Positions 1 through 8,012 of a DNA stretch of 10,339 nt are shown piece by piece. The notes below the pieces were generated by a model. It searched no databases. It was not told where the DNA came from and saw only the letters and a program-made list of their open reading frames with translations. Position 1 is the stretch's first letter; each line of letters begins with the position of its first letter. This DNA comes from Planctomycetaceae bacterium. Lineage in GTDB: Bacteria; Planctomycetota; Planctomycetia; Pirellulales; Pirellulaceae. The position numbers were made by a program, and so were the translations under genes. The stretch lies in contig JAHEAM010000100.1 of the NCBI GenBank assembly GCA_024642765.1, positions 1 to 10,339 on the forward strand, written 5' to 3'.

Positions 1-1
1 T

Positions 2-340
2 GATGATTCAGGAAAACTGAACTCCTCCGGTGAACGCAAAATCTCAACGATTATGATGAATTTTTCTGGCGACCAACGTGTTGTTTATGTTGGCAATCAT
101 CGCGAGCAAGATGTAGTTGAACAAAGAGTCAATAACGTCCGCGAAGTCGTTTCGCGTTGGTATGGCGACGAAATGGCAAACCGGGTGACGTCAACACAAA
201 TCTCGGCCCAGAAGGGCTTAGGTAGCCGTGTCGAAGCAATCAATGCGGCCTACGCTGCTCAGCAACCACCACCCGTCATTAACGCAGCCGCAGCTCAATC
301 CAGCGGCAGCGCAACAGGCAATTCTGGCTCTGGCCAATAA
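2..340 (+). CDS. C-terminal end of an unrecognised protein (5' end outside window)
   Basis: The reading frame is open from base 2 to the TAA at 338-340, so this is the last 112 or so codons of a gene that begins before the window. The ATG codons at 53 and 56 lie inside the open frame, have no convincing ribosome binding site, and are probably internal. The visible part has a mixed-charge segment with hydrophobic spacing (around RVVYVGNHREQDVVEQRVNN) that could form a strand followed by a helix. It ends in a low-complexity tail rich in Ala, Pro, Ser, Gly and Gln, typical of an extracytoplasmic or linker-like C-terminus. I do not recognise the family. A strong intrinsic terminator follows 33 bases after the stop, supporting this as the true end of a plus-strand transcription unit. 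Function unknown. Confidence 0.7.
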   Translation, partial: DDSGKLNSSGERKISTIMMNFSGDQRVVYVGNHREQDVVEQRVNNVREVVSRWYGDEMANRVTSTQISAQKGLGSRVEAINAAYAAQQPPPVINAAAAQSSGSATGNSGSGQ

Positions 341-372
341 CAACCACCCAATAAAAGTTGTTTTAACAGTTG

Positions 373-411
373 AATCGACGAGCAACACACAGGTTGTTCG
401 TCGATTTTTTT
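373..411 (+). terminator. Rho-independent terminator
   Basis: A 14-base stem (left arm AATCGACGAGCAAC at 373-386, right arm 393-406) pairs fully apart from one G-U wobble across the 6-base loop ACACAG. It runs directly into a T tract: including the last two stem bases there are seven T's, 405-411. It lies 33 bases after the stop of the left-edge gene and serves plus-strand transcription. On the minus strand the hairpin is followed by a mixed sequence rather than a T run, so it is unlikely to be efficient for the converging cytochrome gene. Confidence 0.88.
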
Positions 412-458
412 GTGCCGACAGGTCGAAGGGATTACCAATCGGTTGTCGCAAGGAAACG

Positions 459-2252
459 CTAGGGGAGCGGTGTTTTTGCTGAGACAACCTCAAAAGTCGT
501 CATTGAGATGTCGATGACTTCCGGTCTTTTTTGTGCCGCATCGTAAAGCTTCTTAAAGCGTATTACATCGTCGGTTTGAAACTGAAAAAGTTCGTTGGCG
601 TTTCGTGTAGAAATAACTTGAAACAGCAATTCTGCGTGTGCCTCATACTTCCCAGGTGGCAGTATGATTTCATAACGCACTTCATCGCCGCCACCTACAA
701 AATCCGAATCCCCATCGACTCCGTAGGGTTGAGTCGCTGCTCCATCCGGTTGATCAAGCTTCCAACCCCTTGGAAGCAATCGATTGTCCTTGAGATAGCT
801 GGCCGCACGCACCAAGCTAAACGTCGCCGCACCCAAGTCGTCGGCCATGATCGTTTCGTAAACCTGAACTTGATCTGGTTGATTGATGTTTGTTAAGTGC
901 TCCAACGTTGGGCCGCCCGCAAATTCGCTTGGCAAGACACTGCCGTCTTGCGAGACAAGTCGCCCGCTTGAGTCGAAACCACCTGATTCGAAAACAACCT
1001 GGCCATTGTCGTCGATAATCGTTAGGTGCAACCAGGCTCTCCGGCTAGGGTAAGCCGTCGGGAATTTGTGTCCACAAACATTTTCGATTTTGACTGGGAG
1101 CTTCGTCGAATGGCCAACTTGATGGATTGCGCCAATTAAAACCTTGGCAGTTTGGGATTCCAGCATGGATTTAATCTCGCTTAACGATCGATCAAAAGAC
1201 TCAGCACCGGCTGTGATTCCCAGTTCACTTGCGTTGTCTTTGAGGATACGCGTCATGAAAGCATTGCCTCCAACCAACGTGTGGCGAGCGAAGGGTTGCC
1301 TCGGATTGAGAAACGGAAAATCGAACCCGCCGGGATTATGCGCTAACCTAGTGTTCAACACATTTCCGGCGACGTCGGTTTGAGGTATGTGGCAACTCTG
1401 ACAACTTCTGGCTTCGCTTCCTTTCGGTAAACTTTCATCATTGAAAACCGAATTGCGCCATTCAAGGTACGGCGTTTGTTCATGGAAGAATCCATCAGAG
1501 TGCTTCCCATGTTGGTCGACGCTTTGCGTGATCACGGTATGGCAAGTCGCACAGAGAGCCGACTGCATAATATGCTGGCCCTCGGTGGGCGTGTAGTTGA
1601 CGAAGCGTTGCATTGGCATCGTCGTTGGGTTTGCATGTGGACCAAAAATTTTACGTTCCGAATTGATTTCAAAATGCCCAGTGAACGATTCGGCCTGGCC
1701 AAAATTTTTCGCGTCAATCTGGTGGCAAACGGTACATGAAACGCCATCTGCTCCGAGCTCAGCACGATTATTCTTCCTTTTGAGGTAGGTCAGTGACTCT
1801 CCTTTTTGGCTTACCGTCGCCGGTGCTGCCATTGGGGCGTGGCAGCGAGTGCACAATTCTTCGATGTGCGCCTGTTCGCTGGGGGTTGCAAAAATTTCCG
1901 CAGACACAACGGCTCGCCAAAAAGGATCACGAGACGAATTGGCCATCATAGAAGTTTTCCAAAGGTCCACCGGAGCGACCGTTTGATTGTTTTGGTCGCG
2001 CATCGCAGTGGCATTTGGGGAACTTGAATGACAACGAGCACATTCCGCTGATTCCAAAAATTTTGGTTTAGATTCTTCGCTGAAATCAGCGACCACTTTG
2101 GAAATAGAGTTCGCGTTATCCATTGACTGGATGCCGTCTGACCCCACCTCAATTTGCCCAGCCGGTTCGTCAAACACCTCGCGATAGGCCCAATAAACAA
2201 GTCCGGCCGTTACAATACCAAATAAAATATTGAAGATCGTGAATGGTTTCAT
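459..2252 (-). CDS. Membrane-anchored pentahaem c-type cytochrome
   Basis: A 597-residue protein. One hydrophobic N-terminal segment (about residues 4-23) follows a short Lys-containing start and reads as an uncleaved signal anchor, placing the rest in the periplasm. Five CXXCH haem c sites are present: CARCH 71-75, CTRCH 134-138, CTVCH 173-177, CATCH 234-238 and CQSCH 284-288. The 300 or so residues after the last haem contain no CXXCH but include CGHKFPTAYPSRRAW (393-407). That resembles the (T)GHKxPTxYPSRR block I associate with a family of multihaem cytochromes (recall, not a search). Role: periplasmic electron transfer; partner and substrate cannot be read from the sequence. The ATG at 2252 is chosen because GAAAGGA lies 5-6 bases upstream and the hydrophobic segment begins immediately after it. 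The frame stays open upstream to an ATG at 2276 and a TTG at 2363, neither with a good ribosome binding site. It is divergent from the ECF sigma gene. Confidence 0.88.
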   Translation of the reverse strand: MKPFTIFNILFGIVTAGLVYWAYREVFDEPAGQIEVGSDGIQSMDNANSISKVVADFSEESKPKFLESAECARCHSSSPNATAMRDQNNQTVAPVDLWKTSMMANSSRDPFWRAVVSAEIFATPSEQAHIEELCTRCHAPMAAPATVSQKGESLTYLKRKNNRAELGADGVSCTVCHQIDAKNFGQAESFTGHFEINSERKIFGPHANPTTMPMQRFVNYTPTEGQHIMQSALCATCHTVITQSVDQHGKHSDGFFHEQTPYLEWRNSVFNDESLPKGSEARSCQSCHIPQTDVAGNVLNTRLAHNPGGFDFPFLNPRQPFARHTLVGGNAFMTRILKDNASELGITAGAESFDRSLSEIKSMLESQTAKVLIGAIHQVGHSTKLPVKIENVCGHKFPTAYPSRRAWLHLTIIDDNGQVVFESGGFDSSGRLVSQDGSVLPSEFAGGPTLEHLTNINQPDQVQVYETIMADDLGAATFSLVRAASYLKDNRLLPRGWKLDQPDGAATQPYGVDGDSDFVGGGDEVRYEIILPPGKYEAHAELLFQVISTRNANELFQFQTDDVIRFKKLYDAAQKRPEVIDISMTTFEVVSAKTPLP

Positions 2253-2471
2253 CGCTGTCCTTTCGAAACTAATCATTTCACGGCGTTGCCAAGTGGATTC
2301 CAATTGTAGAGGTTGCCCCATTTGATTTCTCGCCAATAGGGTTGTTACTTTGTCACAGGTCAATTCGGGAGAGAAAGAGTTATTTTCAAGAAAATGTTGT
2401 CACCTTTTTCATTTTTCAGAACACTTGCTGGAAATAGCTAGTGATTACCGTAAATGACGTGAGGCAAATCG
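2253..2471. promoter_or_regulatory. Divergent intergenic region between cytochrome and sigma genes
   Basis: This 219-base space must hold the 5' signals of both divergent genes. For the cytochrome a weak sigma-70-like candidate exists on the minus strand: TTGACC (2358-2363) and, after 17 bases, CCTATT (2335-2340). The -10 match is poor. For the sigma gene, GAGG at 2461-2464 is a ribosome binding site seven bases before the ATG. AT-rich stretches lie around 2380-2420. I see no clear palindromic operator or riboswitch. Confidence 0.35.
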
Positions 2472-4181
2472 ATGAACAAACAAGAAAATACATCTCAACC
2501 GAGCGACCGAGTTTTATGGAGCCGTGTTTTGAAGGAAGATCAATTTGCGTTTGAAAAAGTAGTCACCAAGTACCAAAACGTCGTTGCAGGTGTCGCATAC
2601 AGTTTGCTTGGAAATTTCTCTTGGAGTCAAGAGGTCACGCAAGAAACATTTTGGCAGGCATGGCGTTCACGTTTTGATTTGAAGGACCCTGACAAGTTGG
2701 CGCCATGGTTGTGTGGTATCGCACGCAATTGTTCACACCAAATGTTACGTCGAGAAGTTCGTCATGCGACCGAGTCATTGAGTTCTGATCTTGATTCGAA
2801 TCGAGAAGATCCTGCTTTTGAATCGATCACAGCAGAAGAACGTGATTTGATTTGGGGCGCTCTCGAAACCATCCCTGGAACATATCGCGAAACGTTGGTC
2901 TTGTTTTATCGCGAAAGTCAGTCGATCGAAGAAGTCGCTGTGGCTTTGGACGTCTCGACTGATACGGTGAAACAGAGATTAAGCCGTGGGCGAAACTTGT
3001 TGCGAGAGAGTTTAGCGACTAAGGTCGAAGAAGTGTTGGTGCGAAGTCGGCCAGGTCGGGTATTAACGGCCAGGATCATGTCGGGAGTTGCTGCGCTAGC
3101 AACGGCATTGAAAGCCACGGGCACGGTCTCAGCCGCTGGCCTAAGTAGCAGCCTTGGTAAGGGCGTTGCGTCTGGTGCCGCAGCTGCGGCAACGAAGGCT
3201 GTCGTGACAACTGGCGTGGGCGCGGGTCTGGCGGGCGGTCTGCTGGGGGCCGCAGGAGGACTAGGCGGTGCTTGGCTAGGTGCCTGGATTCCTCCGCAAT
3301 TTGCGCCAACCATGACCGAACGCCGCTATCTGGAACGACGAGGCAAACGGGTTTTTCAGGTTTCCATCGCCTTGACCCTAGCGATCGTGATCGCAAGCTT
3401 GCTCCTCGTCTATTTCCCGGTCCATTGGCTATGGCACGTTCTAGCCATGGCCGTCGTTTCTACGTCTTTCATCGTATTCATTTTGCAAGATTCATTGGTG
3501 ACTCAACGCGAGATAAAGCGAATTCGCGAAATCGTGAAACCAGACGATGATCCAAATCCGACGGCGATGAAGAGGCGTTTCGCAACGATCCGCTACGAAG
3601 GCCGGCGCTACACGAGTACGTGGAAGTTATTCGGTGTGCCCCTAATTGATATCCAGGTTTCAACTCCCGACCAAAATGGAGTTCAAAAAAAACTCCGAGC
3701 CTGGGGTTGGATCGCATTCGGAGACCAGGCGAGAGGCTTACTGTTTGCGATGGGTGGAATTGCTTGCGGCCTGATTGCTGTTGGCGGGGCCGCATTTGGA
3801 GGAATCGCAATAGGCGGCTTGGGCTTGGGAGTCATTGGAATCGGTGGCTGTGGAATCGGAATGCTGGCGGTTGGCGGTGCTGCGATTGGATATGACGCGG
3901 TTGGTGGCGGTGCGTTGGGCTGGCATTCGGCAGCTGGAGGAGGGGCGGTCGCCTACCACGTCGCCAGCGGTGGTAGTGTATTGGCTCATGACTTTGCAGT
4001 CGGAGGAAGTGCCACCGCGAATGAGGCCAACACAGATCTCGCGAGACAAACCGCCCAGGCAGAATCGTTCATGTGGATGCTCGAATGGCAACTCAAACAC
4101 CAAACGCTTTTCATGCTGGGGGTAGCCGCATTTTCGTTGTTGCCAGTATTTCTTCTCAGAGTTTTCTACAAGAAAAAGTGA
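2472..4181 (+). CDS. ECF sigma factor fused to a membrane / Gly-rich repeat C-terminal module
   Basis: A 569-residue protein. Residues about 25-95 form sigma region 2 (AFEKVVTKYQNVVAGVAYSL, QEVTQETFWQAW, then the PWLCGIARN block). Residues about 125-180 form region 4 (IPGTYRETLVLFYRESQSIE, then the helix-turn-helix VSTDTVKQRLSRGRNLL). The sigma part ends near residue 185; usual ECF factors are about 160-200 residues, so some 380 residues are extra. They comprise an Ala-rich linker (195-245), a Gly/Ala-rich hydrophobic stretch (247-273), two probable membrane helices (294-315 and 318-338), a charged cytoplasm-like segment (345-405), a WGWIAFGD motif (411-418), a Gly-rich periodic repeat (426-520) and a last hydrophobic helix (about 547-564) before KKK. 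Planctomycete ECF factors with long C-terminal extensions are known. I infer that the sigma domains are held at the membrane by the extension, which would act in place of an anti-sigma factor. No anti-sigma gene is adjacent. GAGG lies seven bases before the ATG. Confidence 0.9.
   Translation: MNKQENTSQPSDRVLWSRVLKEDQFAFEKVVTKYQNVVAGVAYSLLGNFSWSQEVTQETFWQAWRSRFDLKDPDKLAPWLCGIARNCSHQMLRREVRHATESLSSDLDSNREDPAFESITAEERDLIWGALETIPGTYRETLVLFYRESQSIEEVAVALDVSTDTVKQRLSRGRNLLRESLATKVEEVLVRSRPGRVLTARIMSGVAALATALKATGTVSAAGLSSSLGKGVASGAAAAATKAVVTTGVGAGLAGGLLGAAGGLGGAWLGAWIPPQFAPTMTERRYLERRGKRVFQVSIALTLAIVIASLLLVYFPVHWLWHVLAMAVVSTSFIVFILQDSLVTQREIKRIREIVKPDDDPNPTAMKRRFATIRYEGRRYTSTWKLFGVPLIDIQVSTPDQNGVQKKLRAWGWIAFGDQARGLLFAMGGIACGLIAVGGAAFGGIAIGGLGLGVIGIGGCGIGMLAVGGAAIGYDAVGGGALGWHSAAGGGAVAYHVASGGSVLAHDFAVGGSATANEANTDLARQTAQAESFMWMLEWQLKHQTLFMLGVAAFSLLPVFLLRVFYKKK
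3747..4031 (+). repeat. Coding repeat: nine Gly-rich 10-11-residue units in the sigma factor
   Basis: Residues 426-520 of the sigma fusion consist of nine consecutive units of the form A-hydrophobic-G-G-x-A-x-G-x-x. The GG pair falls at residues 428, 438, 448, 458, 468 and 478, an exact spacing of ten. It then falls at 489, 500 and 511, a spacing of eleven. The later units lose hydrophobicity and gain His, Ser, Asp and Asn. Most units split into two halves of A-hydrophobic-G-x-x, giving a five-residue sub-period. The DNA copies are not identical, so this is a protein-level repeat and not a recent tandem duplication. Confidence 0.8.
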
Positions 4182-4212
4182 GTAAAATTTGTTTTCGAAG
4201 AATTACCGATGG

Positions 4213-6177
4213 TTACTCCTCGTCACTACGTAGCTTGGCGAGGATTGTGTAATCCTCGAGTGTACTGGTGTCTTGGGAAGTCTCGGCTTTGCCGGATGCG
4301 ATGTCGCGTAGGAGTCGGCGCATGATCTTGCCGCTGCGTGTCTTGGGGAGCGAGCTTGTGAAACGAATGTCGTCCGGCACAGCGAGAGCTCCAATTTCCT
4401 TTCGAACATGGGCCTTGAGTTCGTCCGCGAGACCTGCCGTAGATCCCGAGCCCTTGATTGATACAAAGACAGCGATCGCTTGGCCTTTGATATCGTCCGG
4501 ACGGCCGACCGCTGCGGCTTCGGCAACCATTGGGTGCGAAACCAATGCGCTCTCGACTTCGATCGTGCTCAAGCGATGCCCCGAAACGTTGATTACGTCA
4601 TCGATACGACCCATGATCCAGTAGTAGCCATCGCGATCCAAGCGAGCGTTGTCGCCAGTTAAATAATTGTTCGGGACTCGCGCCCAATATTGTTCGTGAA
4701 AGCGTTCGTCATCACCCCAAATCCCACGCAACATTCCTGGCCAAGGTTGTGAAATACACAGCATTCCACCATGATTGGGTTCGACCGGTTGAAGTTCTTC
4801 GTCAACGATCATGGGCACTACGCCCGGCAATGGTCGAGTGCAACTACCCGGCTTTGTTGCCGTCACACCAGGCAAGGGGCTCATTAAAATGCCACCTGTT
4901 TCCGTTTGCCACCACGTATCGACGATTGGACAACGCTCGCCGCCAATTTTTCGGTGGTACCACATCCAGGCCTCGGGGTTGATGCCTTCACCGACTGTGC
5001 CCAACAATCGGAGGCTGCTGAGATCGTGAGCGTCAACATGCTGATCGCCCCATTTGATAAACGCTCGAATGGCAGTCGGTGCAGTGTACAAAATCGTTAC
5101 CTTATGACGCTCGATGATGGACCAGAAACGATCTTCGGCCGGAAAATTCGGAGCACCTTCATACATCATCACCGTTGCTCCATTGGATAACGGTCCGTAG
5201 ACGACGTAGCTATGTCCCGTGATCCATCCGCAATCGGCCGTGCACCAAAAGATATCGGAGTCGCGGTGATCGAATACCCATTCGAACGTCTTCTTGACCC
5301 ACAAGTTATAGCCTGCCGTGGTGTGCCGAATGCCTTTGGGTTTTCCAGTTGAGCCGGAGGTATAAAGAATGAAACTTGTCGCTTCACTATCAAGCGGAGT
5401 TGCCGGGCAGTCGGCCGACGCAGACTCCATCGCTTCATGCCACCAAATATCGCGTCCGGCCTGCATTGAACACTCGCGGTCGATGCGTTTCAAGACAACA
5501 CAGTGTTGCACAGTCGGTGACTTGAGCAGCGCTTGATCGACTGTATCTTTGAGCTTCAAGACCTTGCCGCGCCGCCACAATCCGTCGGCAGTCAATTGAA
5601 TTTTTGCCCGTGCATCTTGGTTACGATCGGCAATCGCTTCGGCACTAAATCCAGCGAAGATCACCGAATGAATCGCACCGATACGCGCACACGCCAGCAT
5701 GGCAATCGCTAATTCGGGAGTCATTGGCATATAAATCGAAACAACGTCGCCTTTGTTTATGCCCAGCGATTTCAGTACATTTGCGAATTTGCAGACCTGC
5801 CGATGCAATTCAGTGTAGGTCAACGTCAGCGTTTCACCGGGTTCACCCTCCCAAAGGATCGCGATCCGGTCACCGCGTCCCCCCGCAATTTGAGCATCGA
5901 GGCAATTGTAGGACAAGTTGGTTTGCCCACCTCCGAACCAAGTGGCCACGTCACCGTTTCGCTCGTAGACAGAATCGAATGGTTTGAACCAATGTAGTTC
6001 GTTCCGGCCCAATTCGCCCCAAAATCCGTCGGGGTCGTTTTTAGCTCGATCGTACATCTCCTGATATTGTTCCGCAGTCGAAATGCGCGCCTTGTTCGAA
6101 AATTCCTTTGACGGCGGAAACAGCCGGTGTTCATGCATGACGTGATCGATTTGTTTCGAGGCATGTGTTTCCGACAT
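4213..6177 (-). CDS. acs: Acetyl-CoA synthetase (AMP-forming)
   Basis: Acs converts acetate, ATP and CoA to acetyl-CoA, AMP and pyrophosphate through an acetyl-adenylate, in the cytoplasm, feeding acetate into central metabolism. The 654 residues match the usual length of about 650. Family marks in order: the phosphate-binding loop YTSGSTGKPKG (272-282), TVGEGINPEAW (394-404), DTWWQTETGG (420-429), YLTGD (505-509), GRIDDVINVSGHRLSTIEVE (523-542) with the hinge region, and PKTRSGKIMRRLLRDIA (611-627). Trp423 in the WWQTETGG block corresponds to the tryptophan that restricts the pocket to acetate in enterobacterial Acs. Lys617 corresponds to the catalytic lysine that is reversibly acetylated in that family, so post-translational control is possible but not shown; no acetyltransferase gene is nearby. 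The ATG at 6177 has GGAAGG six bases upstream. Its stop lies 31 bases from the stop of the converging sigma gene, and no hairpin terminator is visible between them. Confidence 0.97.
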   Translation of the reverse strand: MSETHASKQIDHVMHEHRLFPPSKEFSNKARISTAEQYQEMYDRAKNDPDGFWGELGRNELHWFKPFDSVYERNGDVATWFGGGQTNLSYNCLDAQIAGGRGDRIAILWEGEPGETLTLTYTELHRQVCKFANVLKSLGINKGDVVSIYMPMTPELAIAMLACARIGAIHSVIFAGFSAEAIADRNQDARAKIQLTADGLWRRGKVLKLKDTVDQALLKSPTVQHCVVLKRIDRECSMQAGRDIWWHEAMESASADCPATPLDSEATSFILYTSGSTGKPKGIRHTTAGYNLWVKKTFEWVFDHRDSDIFWCTADCGWITGHSYVVYGPLSNGATVMMYEGAPNFPAEDRFWSIIERHKVTILYTAPTAIRAFIKWGDQHVDAHDLSSLRLLGTVGEGINPEAWMWYHRKIGGERCPIVDTWWQTETGGILMSPLPGVTATKPGSCTRPLPGVVPMIVDEELQPVEPNHGGMLCISQPWPGMLRGIWGDDERFHEQYWARVPNNYLTGDNARLDRDGYYWIMGRIDDVINVSGHRLSTIEVESALVSHPMVAEAAAVGRPDDIKGQAIAVFVSIKGSGSTAGLADELKAHVRKEIGALAVPDDIRFTSSLPKTRSGKIMRRLLRDIASGKAETSQDTSTLEDYTILAKLRSDEE

Positions 6178-6380
6178 CGAGAACCTTCCGAGAAATTTGT
6201 ATCTGTTTGCTTTGAAGACTCTTAGGATTCTAAAGGCAAATACGTGCGATGAAAAGTTGCAATGTCATAAGAAGGCTTTGTCTGCCTGTCTGCAAAACGC
6301 CCCGAATGCCTTAAGCAACCATTCCTATTCGCAAACTTTTGTTATCTTGGAGTCTTTATTCAAGCACTCCATGACGACCC

Positions 6381-7892
6381 ATGCAAACAAACAACTACAC
6401 AAAAATCTGCGACCACGCTCGAAAAATTACAGTCCTACAATCGACTTTGGCCCTGCTCGAATGGGACCAACAGACAATGATGCCCGCCCAAGCCGCACAT
6501 TACCGAGCCGAACAGATTACCTTTTTGTCCGGGGAAATGCACCATTTGCGAACCGACAAGGCGTTTGGCGGACTGTTACAAGAAACCGTTTCCTCAGATT
6601 GGTTGTGCTCTCAAGATGCGGATATCCAAGCCAACGTGCACGAACTCAAACGCGAATTCGACAAGGCAACCAAGATCCCGCACTCACTAGTCGAAAGAAT
6701 GGCGAACGCCTGCAGCCTAGGACAAATGACCTGGGTCGACGCCCGCAAGACAGACGATTTCGCAAAATTCCTTCCGACGCTCAAACTCATTTTTGACTTA
6801 AAGCGAGAGTATGCCGATGCCGTCGGCTATGGAGAGTCGCGTTACGACGCATTGTTCGACGATTACGAACCGCATGCTCAGTCCAGCAAAGTTGCGGTAG
6901 TCTTACGCTCATTGTGCGACTCGCTAGTGCCGTTATTGCAAAAAATACGTGACTCGACAGACCGACCCAATGTTTCGGTTTTGTCAAGGCAATTTCCGAC
7001 GGCTGATCAAGCCACGTTTGGAAAGATGGCTGCCGAAAAGATCGGCTTCGATTTCCAACGCGGCCGCTTGGATGTCACTCATCATCCATTTTGTACAGAA
7101 ATGGGGCCAAATGATTGCCGTATCACAACACGATACGACGAGGTGTTCTTCAACACGGCGTTCTTTGGAATCCTCCACGAGGCGGGGCATGGAATTTATG
7201 AACAAGGCTTGCGGAGCGAGCACTATGGATTACCCAGCGGGAAATTCGCGAGTTTAGGTGTTCACGAATCGCAATCGCGCCTTTGGGAAAATTTGGTTGG
7301 GCGCAATCGCCAGTTCTGGAACCATTTTTTCCCGATGGCGCAATCCCGTTTTGGACACGCCTTGAATGACATTAGCGTTGATGAGTTTTATCGAGCGATC
7401 AACGACGTACGTCCATCGCTGATTCGTGTCGAGGCCGATGAAGTCACTTACGACTTGCATATCGTAATTCGATTCGAGTTGGAACTTGCTATCATCAATG
7501 GCGAATTGGACTGTGCCGATTTGCCTGCCGCTTGGAATGAAAAGTACGAAAAGTATTTAGGCGTAACCCCACAGAATAACGCGCAAGGCGTCATGCAGGA
7601 CATTCATTGGAGCGCCGGATTAATCGGGTATTTCCCGACCTATTCACTTGGAAATTTGTATGCAGCCCAAATTTTCGAAGCAGCGACTCAACAACTTGGT
7701 GACCTAGATACAATGTTTGCAAAAGGCGATTTTGTACCGCTGAAAAATTGGCTGAATCAGAATATCCACCGTGCCGGTCAAACCCTTGAGCCAGCGGAAC
7801 TAATTCGCGCGGCAACGGGAACAGAATTGTCGCATGAACCGCTGGTCAAACGACTAACACAAAAATATGCCGAAGTTTTCGGGATTTCGTAA
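6381..7892 (+). CDS. Metallocarboxypeptidase, peptidase family M32
   Basis: A 503-residue protein, the normal length for M32 (Taq / Pfu carboxypeptidase family). These cytoplasmic zinc enzymes remove C-terminal amino acids from peptides. The zinc site is HEAGH (266-270) followed by HESQSRLWEN (295-304). His266, His270 and Glu296 have the same spacing as the ligands I recall for the Pyrococcus furiosus enzyme, with Glu267 as the catalytic base. Other family blocks are HPFCTEMGPNDCRITTRY (235-252), GIYEQG (271-276), RVEADEVTYDLHIVIRFELE (349-368) and DIHWSAGLIGYFPTYSLGN (407-425). There is no signal peptide. The ATG at 6381 is the first possible start, because an in-frame TGA lies at 6372-6374. 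No clear Shine-Dalgarno sequence precedes it, so initiation may be weak or leaderless-like. It is divergent from acs across about 200 bases. All key residues are present. Confidence 0.95.
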   Translation: MQTNNYTKICDHARKITVLQSTLALLEWDQQTMMPAQAAHYRAEQITFLSGEMHHLRTDKAFGGLLQETVSSDWLCSQDADIQANVHELKREFDKATKIPHSLVERMANACSLGQMTWVDARKTDDFAKFLPTLKLIFDLKREYADAVGYGESRYDALFDDYEPHAQSSKVAVVLRSLCDSLVPLLQKIRDSTDRPNVSVLSRQFPTADQATFGKMAAEKIGFDFQRGRLDVTHHPFCTEMGPNDCRITTRYDEVFFNTAFFGILHEAGHGIYEQGLRSEHYGLPSGKFASLGVHESQSRLWENLVGRNRQFWNHFFPMAQSRFGHALNDISVDEFYRAINDVRPSLIRVEADEVTYDLHIVIRFELELAIINGELDCADLPAAWNEKYEKYLGVTPQNNAQGVMQDIHWSAGLIGYFPTYSLGNLYAAQIFEAATQQLGDLDTMFAKGDFVPLKNWLNQNIHRAGQTLEPAELIRAATGTELSHEPLVKRLTQKYAEVFGIS

Positions 7893-8012
7893 ACGATCAA
7901 GTAGTGTTCGCAAGTTTGCATGCCAATAATAAGAGCAGCAATGCGAAATTGACTTTGAAACAAGTATTCCGACCGAAACAGGTCAGGGTTCGACTTTATT
8001 GAGATCAACAGA

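Noticed and set aside
53..340. OmpA-like C-terminal domain in the left-edge gene
   Set aside because: The segment has a vaguely similar Arg/Val spacing but lacks the GHTD-type and NxxLSxxRA blocks that define the domain.
2253..2363. N-terminal extension of the cytochrome from TTG at 2363
   Set aside because: The added 37 residues are polar, would precede the signal anchor, and have no ribosome binding site; the ATG at 2252 has a good one.
2430..2452. Possible ECF-type promoter (GGAAA ... CGTA) before the sigma gene
   Set aside because: The spacer is shorter than usual and transcription would begin at about the ribosome binding site, leaving no usable leader.
2918..3313. A 131-codon minus-strand frame rich in Pro and Ala opposite the sigma gene
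   Set aside because: It is the complement of the Ala/Gly-rich linker of the sigma fusion; such codons read as Pro/Ala-rich open frames on the other strand.
6197..6796. A 199-codon plus-strand reading frame starting upstream of and overlapping the M32 gene
   Set aside because: It is out of frame with a clearly conserved peptidase, has an Arg/Pro-rich composition typical of a frame shadow, and shows no family motif.
7949..7983. TTGACT / TTGAAA as a -35 element before the 355-residue gene
   Set aside because: No acceptable -10 sequence lies at 16-18 bases from either hexamer.
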